This document shows positions 1-13,259 of a stretch of 64,000 nt of DNA, piece after piece. Position 1 is the stretch's first letter. Every line of letters begins with the position of its first letter. The stretch comes from Monosporascus cannonballus. Taxonomy: Eukaryota > Ascomycota > Sordariomycetes > Xylariales. A program made the translations under genes and the position numbers. The notes under the pieces are model-generated. The model was not told the origin of the DNA. It made no database searches and saw only the letters and a list, made by a program, of their open reading frames with translations. The DNA is taken from positions 301,400-365,399 of the forward strand of contig QJNS01000053.1 of the NCBI GenBank assembly GCA_004154925.1, in the 5' to 3' direction.

Positions 1-3000
1 TAATTAATACGAAATAAAAATTATTATAATAAAAAAATAACTTAATATTTTAATTAGTATATATTATAACTTTTTACCCCTTTTAGGTTAATACGATAAC
101 AATATAACCTTATAAGCCAAAATAATAATATATAAAACTTAAAATCGGCCGTAATAAACCCCGAAACATATTTTGTTCTTAATTAGCCAAATATAAATAA
201 TATATTTAAAAATATAAAATAAATATTTTAAACTTTTAAGCCTTTAATTTTTTAAAACGAAAAGTTTATTTTTATCCGATATTTTTACCGGTTTCTTACC
301 GATATAAACGTAATTAATCTATATATTAACGTTATATATACGGCTGATAACTTTAGAGAAACTTTACGTTATCGTTTTGTGCGCCTTATATTAAGCGTTA
401 TATTTAGCAGGTAAAGCCGTATTTTATGGGGAAAATAAATTAATATAATATATAATTTGGTTTTCGAAACATTTAATATTTTTTTCGTTATTAAAATAAA
501 TTTCGAAAAACTTTTAATTATTTAAATTATTAATTAAGCTGGCGGAAAAATAACGAAGTTTTATATTAATAATTTTATATTTTACTTTTATTTTAATAAT
601 CGCAAATACGAAAGAAGTTAACTTAAAAATATTCGATTCCATAATTGCCGGACGGCATAACCATATTATTTTTAATTTTAAACAAATATCGAACGATTAA
701 TTCCAAATTATTATATTAAATTTTGATTTCGAATAAGGATAAAATTTAATTATTATCGACAAAATATATTTATTATCGGAATAAAAAAGTTTCCGGCCTA
801 AATATATTAATATCCGTAACTTATATTTTATTTTTCTTATTTATATATATTAATTTACGTATATAATAATTATTAATAATATTATAAAAAATAAATTACG
901 AAATATAACGGTTTTCGTTAAATCGGGAGCTTAATTAAATATAATTATAAAACGGAAATCCGGCATTTTAATATTAATTGTCCCGAAATTAATATAATTA
1001 TTTTTCGTAAATTAAAAAATTAAGGTTTAAATTTAAAATATTTAAATTTATTAATAATTAATATATGTAGATTATGAAATAATATTTCCTTAATTTAATT
1101 TAATAATTTACGTTTTATTATTAAAATTATTATTTATATTAATAATAAGGCAAAAATTAAAAATATCCGTAATTACTTAATTAAGGTTATAATAAACCGA
1201 AAATATTTATCGAAAATTATAAAAAAAGTTATTAAGTTTTATAATTCCGAAATACCTTAAGAAAACCAAATTTATATATATATTAATTTAAAATAATTAA
1301 ATAATTTTATCCGTATCGTTATATTTATTATTAGCTTTAAATTATACATAAATATTCCGGATATTAATTAAATAAAATAATAAAATATATTACAAAGTTT
1401 TTCGATTAAAAATATATGCTAATAATTTAATCGAATACTTTATAATTATAAGCGATTAAATATAATTAGTTATAAATAAGTTATATTATTTATATTTTAT
1501 TAAATATTTGATAAATATAAAAGCAAACTGTTTATTTTTAAAAAAACAAAAAATAACGAAAAAGATTTAGGCCCGGTAAATTAAAAATTATATTATTATT
1601 AAAAATATAAAACTTATAACAAAAAATAATATAACAAATTCGGATAATAAAAAAGATAATACAAAATTTATTAAAAATAATCTTAATTAAAACGAAATAA
1701 TTATCGAATTTTAATCTTAATTTTCGGCCAGTTAAAATATTATTTTTAAATTTTCAAAATAAAATAATTTTAAGTTGCAGTACCGGATAAAAATAAGGCC
1801 TTAATAATACGTATTATTTAACGGCAAATATATACGTAAAACGATTTTAATATATTTAAAAAAACGAAATTATTATGCTAAAAAAGCTGTAATAACTTAA
1901 TTCCAGCTAAATTTTATAATAATATATATACGTTTAATTTTTTTTATATACTCAAGTTTTTAAATTCGAAAATATTTGCGTAAAAATAATTAAAAGCCGG
2001 TTCGATAAAAGCGGTTTTTAAAAAAATAATAAAGTTCTGATATAAACGACGGGCGAACGAATTACTTTTTGCATAATTGTTTTTGTTTAACGGTAAAAAG
2101 GCAAAATAAATATTTATTTTTATTAAATTTAAACGATTTTTATTTAATAAAATTTTAAATAAATTAAACGAAATTAAAAATTTATATTTAATTCAAAATA
2201 TAATCGAATTAATTAAGGCGGTTTCCGGTTTCGATAAATAATAATATTAGGATATTTTAAAACCCGTTTATTTTTTACGCTATATATAATATATTAAAAT
2301 TTTATATTTTTAATTTTATAAAAAATATAGGTAATTTTCTGTAAACGACAAAATTCGCTTAATTAGAAATAACGGCGTTATATCCTTCTACTATAAATTA
2401 ATTTATATAAATTACGGATTATTATTACGTTATAAATTTAATTAATATCGGAAAGAATTATAAGGCCGTTTTAAATCGCGTTTTATCCTAATTAAAATAT
2501 ACCGTATACGATTATTTGATTTAAATTAATACTTAACGGTTTAACGATAATTCCAGCAACTTAAATATTAAACCGGCATATAATTTATATATTTTTTCAA
2601 TTTAAAATCGTAATTTCGGTTGTAATAATATTTATATTTATACGCGTAATTCATAATATATTAAGTAATTTTAAATAAAAATTTACTTTATTTCTCTTAT
2701 TTATAACGTTAATGCAAAACTTATTATTCTTAAATATTTTTAATTTTTTAGCACCGTTTTCGTTATTATACCCATATTTATTTCACTCGTTTACTTTTAT
2801 ATCATTACCGGAATTGCTAACGTTATTAAAATGTAATAATTTGCAGCCCGATATTATAAACAATATATCGGAAAAAAAATCAAAATAATAATATTTATCG
2901 AAATTAAGGAATTACGCGTTAAAAATAAACGGTATTTATCGGATAATAATATTAATAACAAATTAAAAAATAATTGTAATATTAAATTAAAAAACAAAAA

Positions 3001-5736
3001 ACGAAATTTTGTTAATTTTAATTAAGATTGATAATAAAAAATGCGTTTAGTTTTGGTACGGCGTTACGGTCGTAAAATACGATAATTATAAATATTTACA
3101 TAATATTAATGAAAATTATTAATATATTATTTATTTATTAAATTTATTATTTTATTAATTTTTAATTCGTTAAATTTTATACGGAATATTAATTCGTTTT
3201 AATTCGGATTAATTATATACCGTAATAAATATATAATAAATTTTTTTAAATTTAAAAAATTAACGGAATTTTATATTACGTAATTCGAATTATAATTTAT
3301 TACGGTTATTAGCAAATTATCCTTTTAATTTATAATCTTTAATCTATAACGCCGAATTAAAATTTTTTAAATTTTATTTTCCGGTTTTTTTCCTTAAATT
3401 TATTATATTAATTTCTAAAATAGTTTTATTTTTTAACCCTTAAGGTACCTTAATTCGAATCCAATAATTAAGGTAAAAAATTAATTATGTAAATAAATAA
3501 ATAATATGAATAACTTTTTCGTCAATATTAAAAAGGTTATTTTTTGATTATTAATATAGTTATTTTAATGTCTGTTTCTTTTTAAATACTAATTCGAAAT
3601 ATTTAAAATCCCGGATTGATAATAAAGTTTTATTAATTACGTTTTATAATTTTATTTTCTTTATAATTAAAACTAATATCTGTCGGCGTATAATCCTAAT
3701 TAATATTTTTAAAATCGCCTATATATTTTATCGTTATTTTATTAAAGATTTTAATAATTATTTTTTTTCGAATTAAGGTTTTTTAATTCCCTTAATAAAG
3801 GTCGACGGCCGGATTTAATTTTTTTTCCTTTCGTTATATTTTCTCTTTGTTAACGTAATTAAATTCCTTATTAATCTTAATAATCGCTTTATTTTTTTCT
3901 CGGCTAATTTTAAAAATTTCTTTATATTAAAATTTTATATATATATAATAATAATTAGATATTTTAAATAACCGCCGAAATCCTTAATATTAATACCGAA
4001 TATACCGCAATATTTAAAAATTTAATTTTTAAATAAAATTATTTATTCGATAACCAATTACCTATAATTACAGATTTTCTTTTTGCTTAATATTATAAAA
4101 ATAACTTTTATATAATATATATTATAATATATATTGCGATTTTGTATTTCTCTTAATTAAAATCATAAAATTACCATATTCCTAATATTATTCATATTAT
4201 GCAAATCGTTATAGATTATAAATTTCCGAAAATAACTATTGGCTCGAATTATACGATTTTTTAAAAAATATATATCGGTTAAATTTATAATATGGAAAAC
4301 GTTTATTTCGCGATTTTAAAAACTTATTTTTTAATAATCCGTATTATCCGTATCGATAATTTTATTATTACATTTTAATATACGAAAAAGAATGAATAAT
4401 ATTATATAATATTTAATGATTTTTTAGAAATTTAATAAAAACAAAATTTGAAAATCGTTAAAATATATAAATATATTTTTTATTAATTTTCTATTAGTTA
4501 TATATATATAATCAAAATCTCGGAATATTTATTTAAATATTATTCCGAAATTATAGTAAATAAAATATACGTTAATATATATATAATAATAAATAATTTA
4601 CGTTTTTTAGCATATAATAATAAATTTTACCTTATAAAAACTTTATAATATTAAAATTTTAGTAAATAATCGTTGAATTTAAGGAAAATTTATTTTATAA
4701 ATTAAGATAAAATTTAAAAAAATAGTATATATAATAAGAAATAAGGTATGGAAAATAACGTCGTAATTAATATAATTCGTATCGAAAATTAATTTAATAT
4801 TATTATAATTTTTATATATGTTTTAATTTTTTGTTAAATTATTATATATTTTCCGAATATTATTACCGTATTTTATTTTATTAAACGGCGGTAATATTAT
4901 TATAATAATTATATAATATTAAGCATATATAAATAAGTAATTATAATTAAAATATTTAACAATATTATAAATATATCGATATAAATTTGGTTTAATTAAA
5001 AATAAAAATATAAATAAAAAATATAAAATATAATAAATGAAATAAAATTTATATATTAAATAATTATCGAATATTTTATTAATATTAACAAGGATTATAA
5101 AAAGATTTATAATATACGAATAAAGTTTACAAATAATTAATAAGTTATAAAAATATTTTAAAATTATATAATTATAAATATATAAATTATTAAATTTGTA
5201 TAAATTATTAAATATAAATTAAAAATTAACGTTATTTTTTATAATAAAGTAATAATATATAAAAAAACCTAATAATTATGTGCAAATTATACGAAATTTA
5301 TATTTTATTATAAATCTTTTAATATAATTTATAAATTTATTTTAATTAAATATATGTTAAATATAATTATTATAATTATTTAATACATAATTAATATTAT
5401 TTATTTAATTAAAATTTTTTATAATTTCAAATATTTATTATATTTTAATATATAGAATTATAATATTTACGACATGATAATTATTAATTAATTTTCTTTT
5501 TATTTAATATTCAAAATCTATATTATGATATATATCTTTATATATTTTACGATATTATAAAAGGTAAATAAATTCCTTGCCGATATAATAAAAGTAATTT
5601 GCGTTATAACTCCTAATAATATTTTCCGAATAAACCCAAAAAACTCTATTCGTTCGGTTAAAGAAATTAAATTCGGTAATAATACCCTCGAAAAATAATC
5701 TATTTCCAAAAAATAATCTGCTCCCAAAAAATAACC

Positions 5737-5890
5737 TTAAAAACGGATAATAAAATCTCGGATTAAACAATAACCAAAATAAATACCAAAATAAAAATAA
5801 TTTGCCCTTAAGAAATAACTTTAAAAACGGATAATAAAATTCTTAACCAAAAAATAACCAAAACCGGTACCAAAATAATCTGTAATAAGG
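5737..5890. repeat. Imperfect 84-bp tandem repeat inside the AT block
   Basis: The motif TTAAAAACGGATAATAAAAT starts at 5737 and again at 5821, a spacing of 84 bp, followed in both copies by related CCAAAATAA-type strings. Just upstream (about 5690-5735) shorter copies of an AAAAAATAATCTG/AAAAAATAACC motif recur about every 20 bp. This is the clearest internal repeat I could see by eye in the AT-rich block. Confidence 0.6.
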
Positions 5891-8800
5891 CGAAACCGTT
5901 AACGTAATCCCGATTAAAGTATTTTCGTATTAATTAAATAATATTCGATTATCCCAAAATATAGGATATTTCTTACGGAAAATATATATTATACGTAATT
6001 AATTGTAAATATTAAATATATATTATAAAGTTATATTAATATGGCGGAAAAATAAAAAGAAATAAACATTTTACGTTTTAATATTAATACGAATATATAT
6101 TAATTAAGAAAGTTTATAATTATTAAAAATTTATAAATTCGATAATATTACAAAAAATTTATATTACGAATAAAACTTTTAATTACGGAAAACTATAATA
6201 TTTATATAAATATTAAATATTAATAATATAATAAGGAATATTTTTTAAAATAATAATGAACAAAATAAAATTTATATTATAGCGGATTATATTAAATTTA
6301 TAAATTATTAAATTATTAAATTATTTACAGACTTTTAATTAATTATAGTTTTCGTAATTTAATAAGAAAATTATATAAATCGGGTATTATATAAATAATA
6401 TAAAAAAGATTTATAATTTTATAAATCATATTATTTAATTAAAATATATATATTATATAATTATTTTAAGAATATTATAATTTATGGAATTATATAAGTA
6501 ATAAATATATAAATTATATATAAAAACGTAATAAAAAATATTTATACGTAATCTCCAAATATTCGGCATTATTATATAATTCAAATAAGAATTTTTAAAA
6601 AATTTAAATATAAATATTACACTTAAAATAAATAAGATTTTAAAATTCGAAAACATAATAAAAAATTATTAATATATAAGTTATAATAACGCATAAAAAA
6701 TAAAATAAAACGAAAAAATATTAAAAAATATTTAAAAATATTAATTAATGAATTAATTATAAATAAAATGTATAAATTAATTTAAAATTATACGTTATAT
6801 TTAATTATAAATAATGCGATATTTTTATATAATTTTAGGAAAATTAAAACGTTTGACCAAAATATAATTAATTAATATTATATAAATTATAATCTTAATT
6901 ATTTATATTAATTTCCTTAATAATTATATTATATATTATATCGTAAAATATTTTTTTTTACTTACGATTCTATTATCGGAAATAAATAAATTATATTAAT
7001 ATAATAAGTAAATAATTATAATAATATATAAAATAATTCCGAAATTAATTAATTTAAATTATATAAGTAATAAAATTATATTAATATTAAAATTATAATA
7101 TAAATATTATATTATTTATATAAAAATATATTATAAAATAATAAAAAAATAAAAATTATATTAACGGTTTATTTTCGTTCGATAAATTTTTATTTTATTT
7201 ATTTAACGATAATAATAATAATAACGGACCGTTTTAATTAAAATTATTAATTAAATTATCGATAATTTATATTATAGGATTATAATTTTTTCCGTATATA
7301 AAATATTACGATTATTTTAAATTAAATTATTTTTAATAAATTTAATATTAAAACTTTTTCGAATAATTACGTTAAAATAATTTACAAATTAATTTTAGTT
7401 TTTTACCGTATTTAATAAATTAAGTTTATTTATATTATTAATAATAAATACGGTATTATTAAAATTGATAAATTTAATTTCTATAATTTTACGGCCCGTA
7501 ATTAAATTATTTTCGGATTTTAAATTATTTTTTAATCCAAAATAAATATCTTTTAATAAGCTAAAAATTCCAAAATAAAAATATAAATACGTTCGAAAAT
7601 TCTATTACGAAAATCTCAAATAATATAATGCTTATTTCGTAAAAAAATATAACGGATATAAAATTCGCATTATAGAGATATATAATACTTAATTAAAAAT
7701 AAATTTCGAAAAAAAATATTAATATTATATATATTATTTTTCGATTAACGGAATTCGCTAATAAATTATTAATTATAATATTTGCCTTTTTAACTAAATA
7801 TTATTTATATTCTTTTTAAATTTTATCGGAATTAAATTTAAGATTAAAATTAAATTAATAAAATTTTAATTTAATATTACAAAACACAATATTTAATCGA
7901 AATAAACTATTTTTATTATAATTAAATTAACCGGCCTTATAGTAAAAATAATAATATCGATATTAACCGTTTAATATATTTAATATCAGTATATTATATA
8001 ATATATAAAAAATACAAATATATTTAAAAGATTTTTAAAAAAAAATAATAATAATAATTTTGTAAATTCTTATTAATCAAAATAATATCGATTAATAATT
8101 AATTATTATTTTTAATAAAATTAAAAAGAATTTCGCTTTATAAAATATCGGCGGTATTAAAAATATTTCTGGTTTTATAATTATTTAATAATAAAAGTAT
8201 TATTTAATATGTTTTAATTAAAATTATATTATTTAATAAATAATATAAATAAATTATATTTTCGAATTAAAAAATAAAATATTTATAAATTTTCTATTTA
8301 TTAATAGGTTTTAAATAAAATTTTATAATATTTTCTTTATTTATTTAATATAACCAAAATATTTAAAATTTATATTATACGCAATAAATTTAAATTTGGC
8401 GACGATTAACTGGAAATATATATATTTTATAAATTTAATAAATTCGGTTTTCGAAAAGAAATTTCGATTAAAATATTTTAAAAAAAATTTATATATATTA
8501 AATATTTTTATTATAAATAATTTATATCGAATACGTAATTTTTATAAAAATAACGTAAATATATAAATATTGTACATATAAAAAATAAAAAATTCGAAAA
8601 ACGAAAATTTCGGAAATAATTAATATAATTACGTTTTTTTATTTAAAAATTAACGATTTATTTTTAAAGTTATTTATATTTAATATATTTCGGTTATATT
8701 ATTAAGTTAATAAATATGTATAATTATAAATAAAAAATTGATTTGTATATAAAATAAAGTAAAAATAAAAAATGCTATTTTTTATGATATGAATTAATTG

Positions 8801-9613
8801 TTTTAATTTAATTAATTTATATTTTCGAAACATAATTAATTATTTTCTAATTTTTATAAATAACATAAAAATATTCCGAAAACGGATAAAATTATTTTTT
8901 TTAAATTTATATATTTTTTTCCAAAAAATTAATAAATATTATAAAAATTGTTAATAATGCTTTTATTTTTATTAATTATATTTAACGAAATTCAATAATA
9001 TTTATTATACGATATATATTTTAATTTAAAAAAACCGTAAAATTTTTATTTATTATATATATAAAATATATTAATAAAAGCCGGTAATAAAATCCAGATA
9101 ATATTAATTGTAAATTAATAAAACATATTAAATATTATTAAATATTATTATAATAGTTTATAATATTATTTTATTTTATAATATTAATTAAATTAAAATA
9201 TAAATTTTTTAAATTTTTTAAAAAAATAATTATAATAATAAATAATAATAATAATAATATTTTCTATAATAATATTATATAAAAAAGTTATATTACGAAT
9301 ATAATTTTAAATATTAAAATTATAGTATTCAAATATAATAATATTTATTATATTTAATTATAAAAAATAATTTATTTTAATTAAAATTATATTATTATAA
9401 AAAACGTAATATAATTATTTTAATTTTTTTTATTAACCAAATTATATATTAATTTAAAATATAATAATTTTCGTAAATATTTAACCTTTTTAATATATTA
9501 ATATTATTCCGTAATAAATCCGAAAATCATAAAAATTTATTTAATAAATAAGGTAAATAATTTTTATTACTTTTAAAAATTATTTTAATTATAATAATTA
9601 AAATTATAAAACA

Positions 9614-9639
9614 ATATATATATATATATATATATATAT
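9614..9639. repeat. (AT)13 microsatellite
   Basis: An uninterrupted run of thirteen AT units within the AT-rich block. It is a simple repeat and nothing further can be said. Confidence 0.9.
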
Positions 9640-10380
9640 TTAAATCGTTATTCTTACGAAACCGTTTCGTTTGTATTTTGCATTATATAATTATTATTAT
9701 TTTTAAATATATAATTATTTTATTTATAACTTTTAATTAATTAAAAATAAACGTTTTTATGAAATATTAATTTTCGTTTAAAATAATATAAATTATTTTA
9801 ATTTTAAATTATAATTTTTTCGATAAATAATAAAATTTAAACTTCTTTAAAAAATTATAAGTTTTCCGTATAATATAATATAATATTTACGTATAACGGG
9901 ATTTTAATTAACCGGAATTAAAATTGTTTATTAATTTTTAAAATATTAATTAATTAATTAATTTAAGTTATTAAATTATATAATTAATTATTATTTTCGC
10001 AAAAACATTAATTATATATAAAATTTTTAAATATTATATTAAATTTTTTTATATTAATGCTAAAAGTTTAATATACGTATATATATATTTTGTTTTAAAA
10101 GTATAACGTAATAAAATTAAAAAAAATTCGAATTTATTATATTTTAAAAAAAAGATAATAATGTAATAAATTCGGGCTGTAATTAATAAATACGTTAAGG
10201 TTTAAAAATAATAAATATATTTTAATTAAAATTAAAATAATATTAATAATAAGTTATATTCGAAATAATTGTATAAATATATATATATTATTATAGAAAT
10301 ATTTTATTATTAAATTATTATAAATTTTCGTTTTTCTAAAAAAACAAAAATACTAAACGAAAGCGTTTTTGCGTAATTAT

Positions 10381-10979
10381 AACTCAGGCCTTGCTGGCTC
10401 GTTACGGGGATTTGGGATTTGATTGGTTAATATTTAGCGTTGTGGAGCGGTACTTGAGTGACTTTGAAGAAATTGGGAAAACGAGCCAGGGAGGCCTGAG
10501 CTAGCTGAGGTAAAAGCTAAAAAACAATTTTACCCCAGAGACCTATATGCTGACAGGACATTACGTGTAAGGCTGATTACGGGCGCTAGAGGGAAGACTG
10601 GGTATAATAGGAAAGGGAGCAACGGATTCGGCGTTTGAAACCGTCGCATTCGGGCTTCAGGCAAGCAACGAAAGAGACCCAACAATCCCGCATTCATCAG
10701 TGTGGCTCATACACCACATGGACATCACATTATCATGGTTACCAAAAGGTTATGAGTGACGGACAGGTTAAGGATGGCAGTATCATGTTGGATAAGTAGT
10801 CAAAGTCTCATGTAAATTTCTTTCATTCCGATGCAGTATATCCCTTTAACCCCAGCATCTATGTTAGCTGAGGTCTCGGCTAGAGCACATCCAGAGAATC
10901 CGGGACGGGTTGTTTGGACGCCGGGTACCCCTAAAATTGTCTATAAAACCCCATGAAGTCCCAGCCCAGTGAACACCGC
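10381..10979. other. Intergenic: edge of AT block to RPS12 3' end
   Basis: Base composition becomes normal here. I see no coding frame, RNA gene or repeat. The part next to the gene presumably carries the RPS12 3' UTR and poly(A) signals, because RPS12 is transcribed toward this side. Confidence 0.5.
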
Positions 10980-11675
10980 TTACTGCTCGGTTTGGAAGTA
11001 GTTGAGAAGGATGGATCGCTCCGTCGACTCCTCACCCCAGTCCTTGACCACGACGCAAGAGCAGTTGACGACCTTGCGCGCGTTGCCTTCCCGGTCCAGA
11101 ACACCTGCGAGTAAGCAGCTTATTAGCACGCACACTCTCCCGCATGTAATAATAACAGTACCGGCCTGGTCGGGACTTACAGAGACCAGCCCACTCGCCC
11201 AGCTGCTTGCCATCCGGGACCTTGATCAGGGGAATCTTGTGCTCGGAGCAGAGCGCGACGACGAGCTTCTTGTAGGCCTCCTCCTCGCAGTTCTCGTTCA
11301 GGACGCACATGTGGGCCTGGCGTCTGTCGAGGGCCTTGGAAGCTTCACGGAGACCCCGGGCAAGACCGTCGTGGATAAGGGCCAGCTTCAGGACACCCTT
11401 GAGGGCGTCGAGAACGGACATCTGGCCCTTGGAGGCATCGGCGGAGACTTCGACCTCCTCGGGAGCTTCGGGTGCGTTGTTCTCTTCTACGTCCGACTAT
11501 ATGCGCAGGATAAGCATCAGTAACGTGTTCGACATGCCGCGATTGAACAGAGGACGTATTCAGAGCAAGGCTATGATACGTCGCATATGCACGTGGGGAA
11601 GATAGATTGTCGCAGATAATGGAAACGGGTGCCGGGGGGTCAGAAAAGGTCAGCGAGGATAAAAAGACGTACCAT
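10980..11675 (-). CDS. RPS12: 40S ribosomal protein S12 (eS12)
   Basis: Component of the small ribosomal subunit in the cytosol. CDS = complement(10980..11104, 11181..11496, 11673..11675), 147 aa, close to the usual 143-148 aa. The first coding exon is only the ATG codon, followed by a GTACGT donor and a 176-bp intron ending ATAG; the second intron (76 bp, GTAAGT...GCAG) splits a Cys codon. The acidic N-terminus ([18 protein letters not shown]) leads into the eS12 core: [68 protein letters not shown], then [16 protein letters not shown]. The single-codon first exon was chosen because the acidic leader is read in frame directly from the ATAG acceptor and ATG abuts a good donor. It is divergent from RPS22. 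Confidence 0.95.
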
Positions 11676-12494
11676 CTTGGATGTGTTGATACCGGTGCGA
11701 TCCTCGAAGAGATTATCTGTTGTGATTGGCGAAGGATGAGAAAAGGAAAGTTGCTCGGAGGTTGGTGTTGTCGTGGGCAAAATTGAAAATATCACAAAAG
11801 CAGCGGCAGGTATCAATTCGTAAGGCTCCTTCCCGACTGACTGGGAACCCCCCCCCAATGCGCACCACATTCGCACACACAAACGATGGTCCGGAATTTG
11901 TGTGGTAGAATCGCTAACAGTGGAGACCAAGACCAATCACAGAGCTCTAAATGGTTAGGGCTTTCGCGGAAGGGCAATTTGTCGATGCTCCCCACTAAAC
12001 CAAAAAATTCACTCGCGCTTTCCCATTGCCCTCCCGGTCGGTGAATTGGATTTGATTCTCCGCCCCGAAATTTTATTTGCACAATTTCCTCCACCGTCTA
12101 TTCCATCAACCGCAACCAGACATTCCAGGGATACCTGTCGCCCCCGACTACAAGAGGTATGTAAAAGGATAATATCGAGATGGGTTGAAATAATCCCAAT
12201 TGCGCCCTTCAAGAAGCCAGAGGAGGGCAATCAGTGACATGCCATTTTCTTCTGGAGAAAGCCGTGCGTCACCAGAGTGTTCTTGCAGGCTGGCCCGGAG
12301 AAACCGGCTGCTCCTGATACGCTTCTCCTCTCCAGTACTGAGCGCGCAGAACCCTCCTTGGACATCTACACACAATGATGTTCCAAGAGGGCACTCTCCA
12401 TGCTCATGGCTCTTGAAGGCTAATATTATAAACTCCCGGCAGATACCTCATTTCCACCTGCCCGATCTGAGAATCTCCGACAAGTACCGCCAAA
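11676..12494. promoter_or_regulatory. Shared divergent promoter region of RPS12 and RPS22
   Basis: About 820 bp separates the two start codons, which point away from each other, so both 40S genes probably share this control region. On the plus side a possible 5' UTR intron of RPS22 runs from the GTATGT donor at 12157 to the CGGCAG acceptor at 12442, with a GGCTAAT branch-like site shortly before the acceptor. Leader introns are common in fungal ribosomal protein genes, but this one is inferred from signals only. I could not recognise a named ribosomal-protein box with confidence. Confidence 0.5.
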
Positions 12495-13259
12495 ATGGTC
12501 AAGACTTCCGTTCTGAACGATGCGCTCAACGCCATCAACAACGCCGAGAAGGCCGGCAAGCGACAGGTCCTCATCCGACCCAGCTCCAAGGTCATCGTCA
12601 AGTTCCTGAGTGTCATGCAGAAACATGGTATGTGGTACTCATCTTTTTTTTTTTCCTTGCCTTGCAATGCCCGGTTTTATTCAAACTCTTCAGTGTTATG
12701 TGTTCCTACCTCCCTCACGACATTCGGCATGATAACTGGATAATGGTCTCAACTCTGCCCCTACGACCAAAGTCTTTTAAGTTGCCGATAGATCGACGTC
12801 CTTTTGTTTCGAGCGAAGGAATCTTACACGTGGTTCTGATACACACCATGAAGTCTTTACGTTTAGTCTTTCGCTACATTCCGCCGCTAACATCGCCCTT
12901 GTTTAGGATACGTCGGTGAATTCGAAGAAGTAAATTTACATCCCTCTTTATAAAATTTCCCCTGAATTTTTCGGGTTTTATAATCGTATTATGATGAGTC
13001 GCTAAAATGAGCAAAATTTCAGGTTGACGATCACCGCTCTGGCAAGATCATCGTTCAACTCAATGGCCGCCTGAACAAGACTGGTGTCATCTCCCCCCGA
13101 TACAACGTCCGCCTTGCCGACCTCGAGAAGTGGGTCGTGAAGCTGCTGCCTTCTCGTCAGTTCGGCTACGTCGTCCTGACTACCTCGGCCGGCATCATGG
13201 ACCACGAGGAGGCCCGACGAAAGCACGTCGCCGGAAAGATCATCGGTTTCTTCTACTAG
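12495..13259 (+). CDS. RPS22: 40S ribosomal protein S22 (uS8, S15a family)
   Basis: Small-subunit ribosomal protein of the uS8 family. CDS = join(12495..12627, 12907..12929, 13023..13259), 130 aa, the family's exact usual length. Exon 1 encodes [19 protein letters not shown] and [19 protein letters not shown]. The 23-nt exon 2 encodes GYVGEFEE. Exon 3 encodes [19 protein letters not shown] through the conserved C-terminus [11 protein letters not shown]. Introns are 279 bp (GTATGT...TTTAG) and 93 bp (GTAAAT...TTCAG). The ATG is preceded by CAAA. The gene is transcribed away from RPS12, another 40S gene, which suggests coordinated expression. Identity is near certain; the tiny middle exon is fixed by frame and by the conserved YVGEFE motif. 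Confidence 0.97.

Larger units (their letters stand above)
1..10380. repeat. AT-rich, RIP-like gene-free isochore
   Basis: The block is almost entirely A and T, with short runs of both strands full of stop codons. CA and TG dinucleotides are visibly scarce while TA is abundant, and most remaining C residues sit before G or C. This is the expected footprint of repeat-induced point mutation (CpA to TpA) on old transposon copies in Pezizomycotina. The few open frames over 60 codons (for example near 5.5-5.8 kb and 6.5 kb) are AT-rich and low in complexity and resemble no protein family. I cannot recognise the original element. The change to normal base composition is abrupt, near 10,370-10,385. 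Alternative: a centromeric or subtelomeric AT block; no telomere repeats are seen. Confidence 0.85.

Noticed and set aside
5518..6656. Open frames of 67-71 codons in the AT-rich block
   Set aside because: Phe/Ile/Tyr/Asn-rich translations expected from AT-rich DNA; no start context, no family.
1..10380. Telomere, rDNA or CRISPR-like arrays in the AT block
   Set aside because: No TTAGGG arrays, no rRNA-like conserved text and no regular spacer-repeat pattern; the repeats seen are imperfect and few.
12200..12919. 239-codon plus frame over RPS22 exon 1
   Set aside because: Shifted frame across the RPS22 leader, exon and intron; Arg/Ser-rich without family resemblance.
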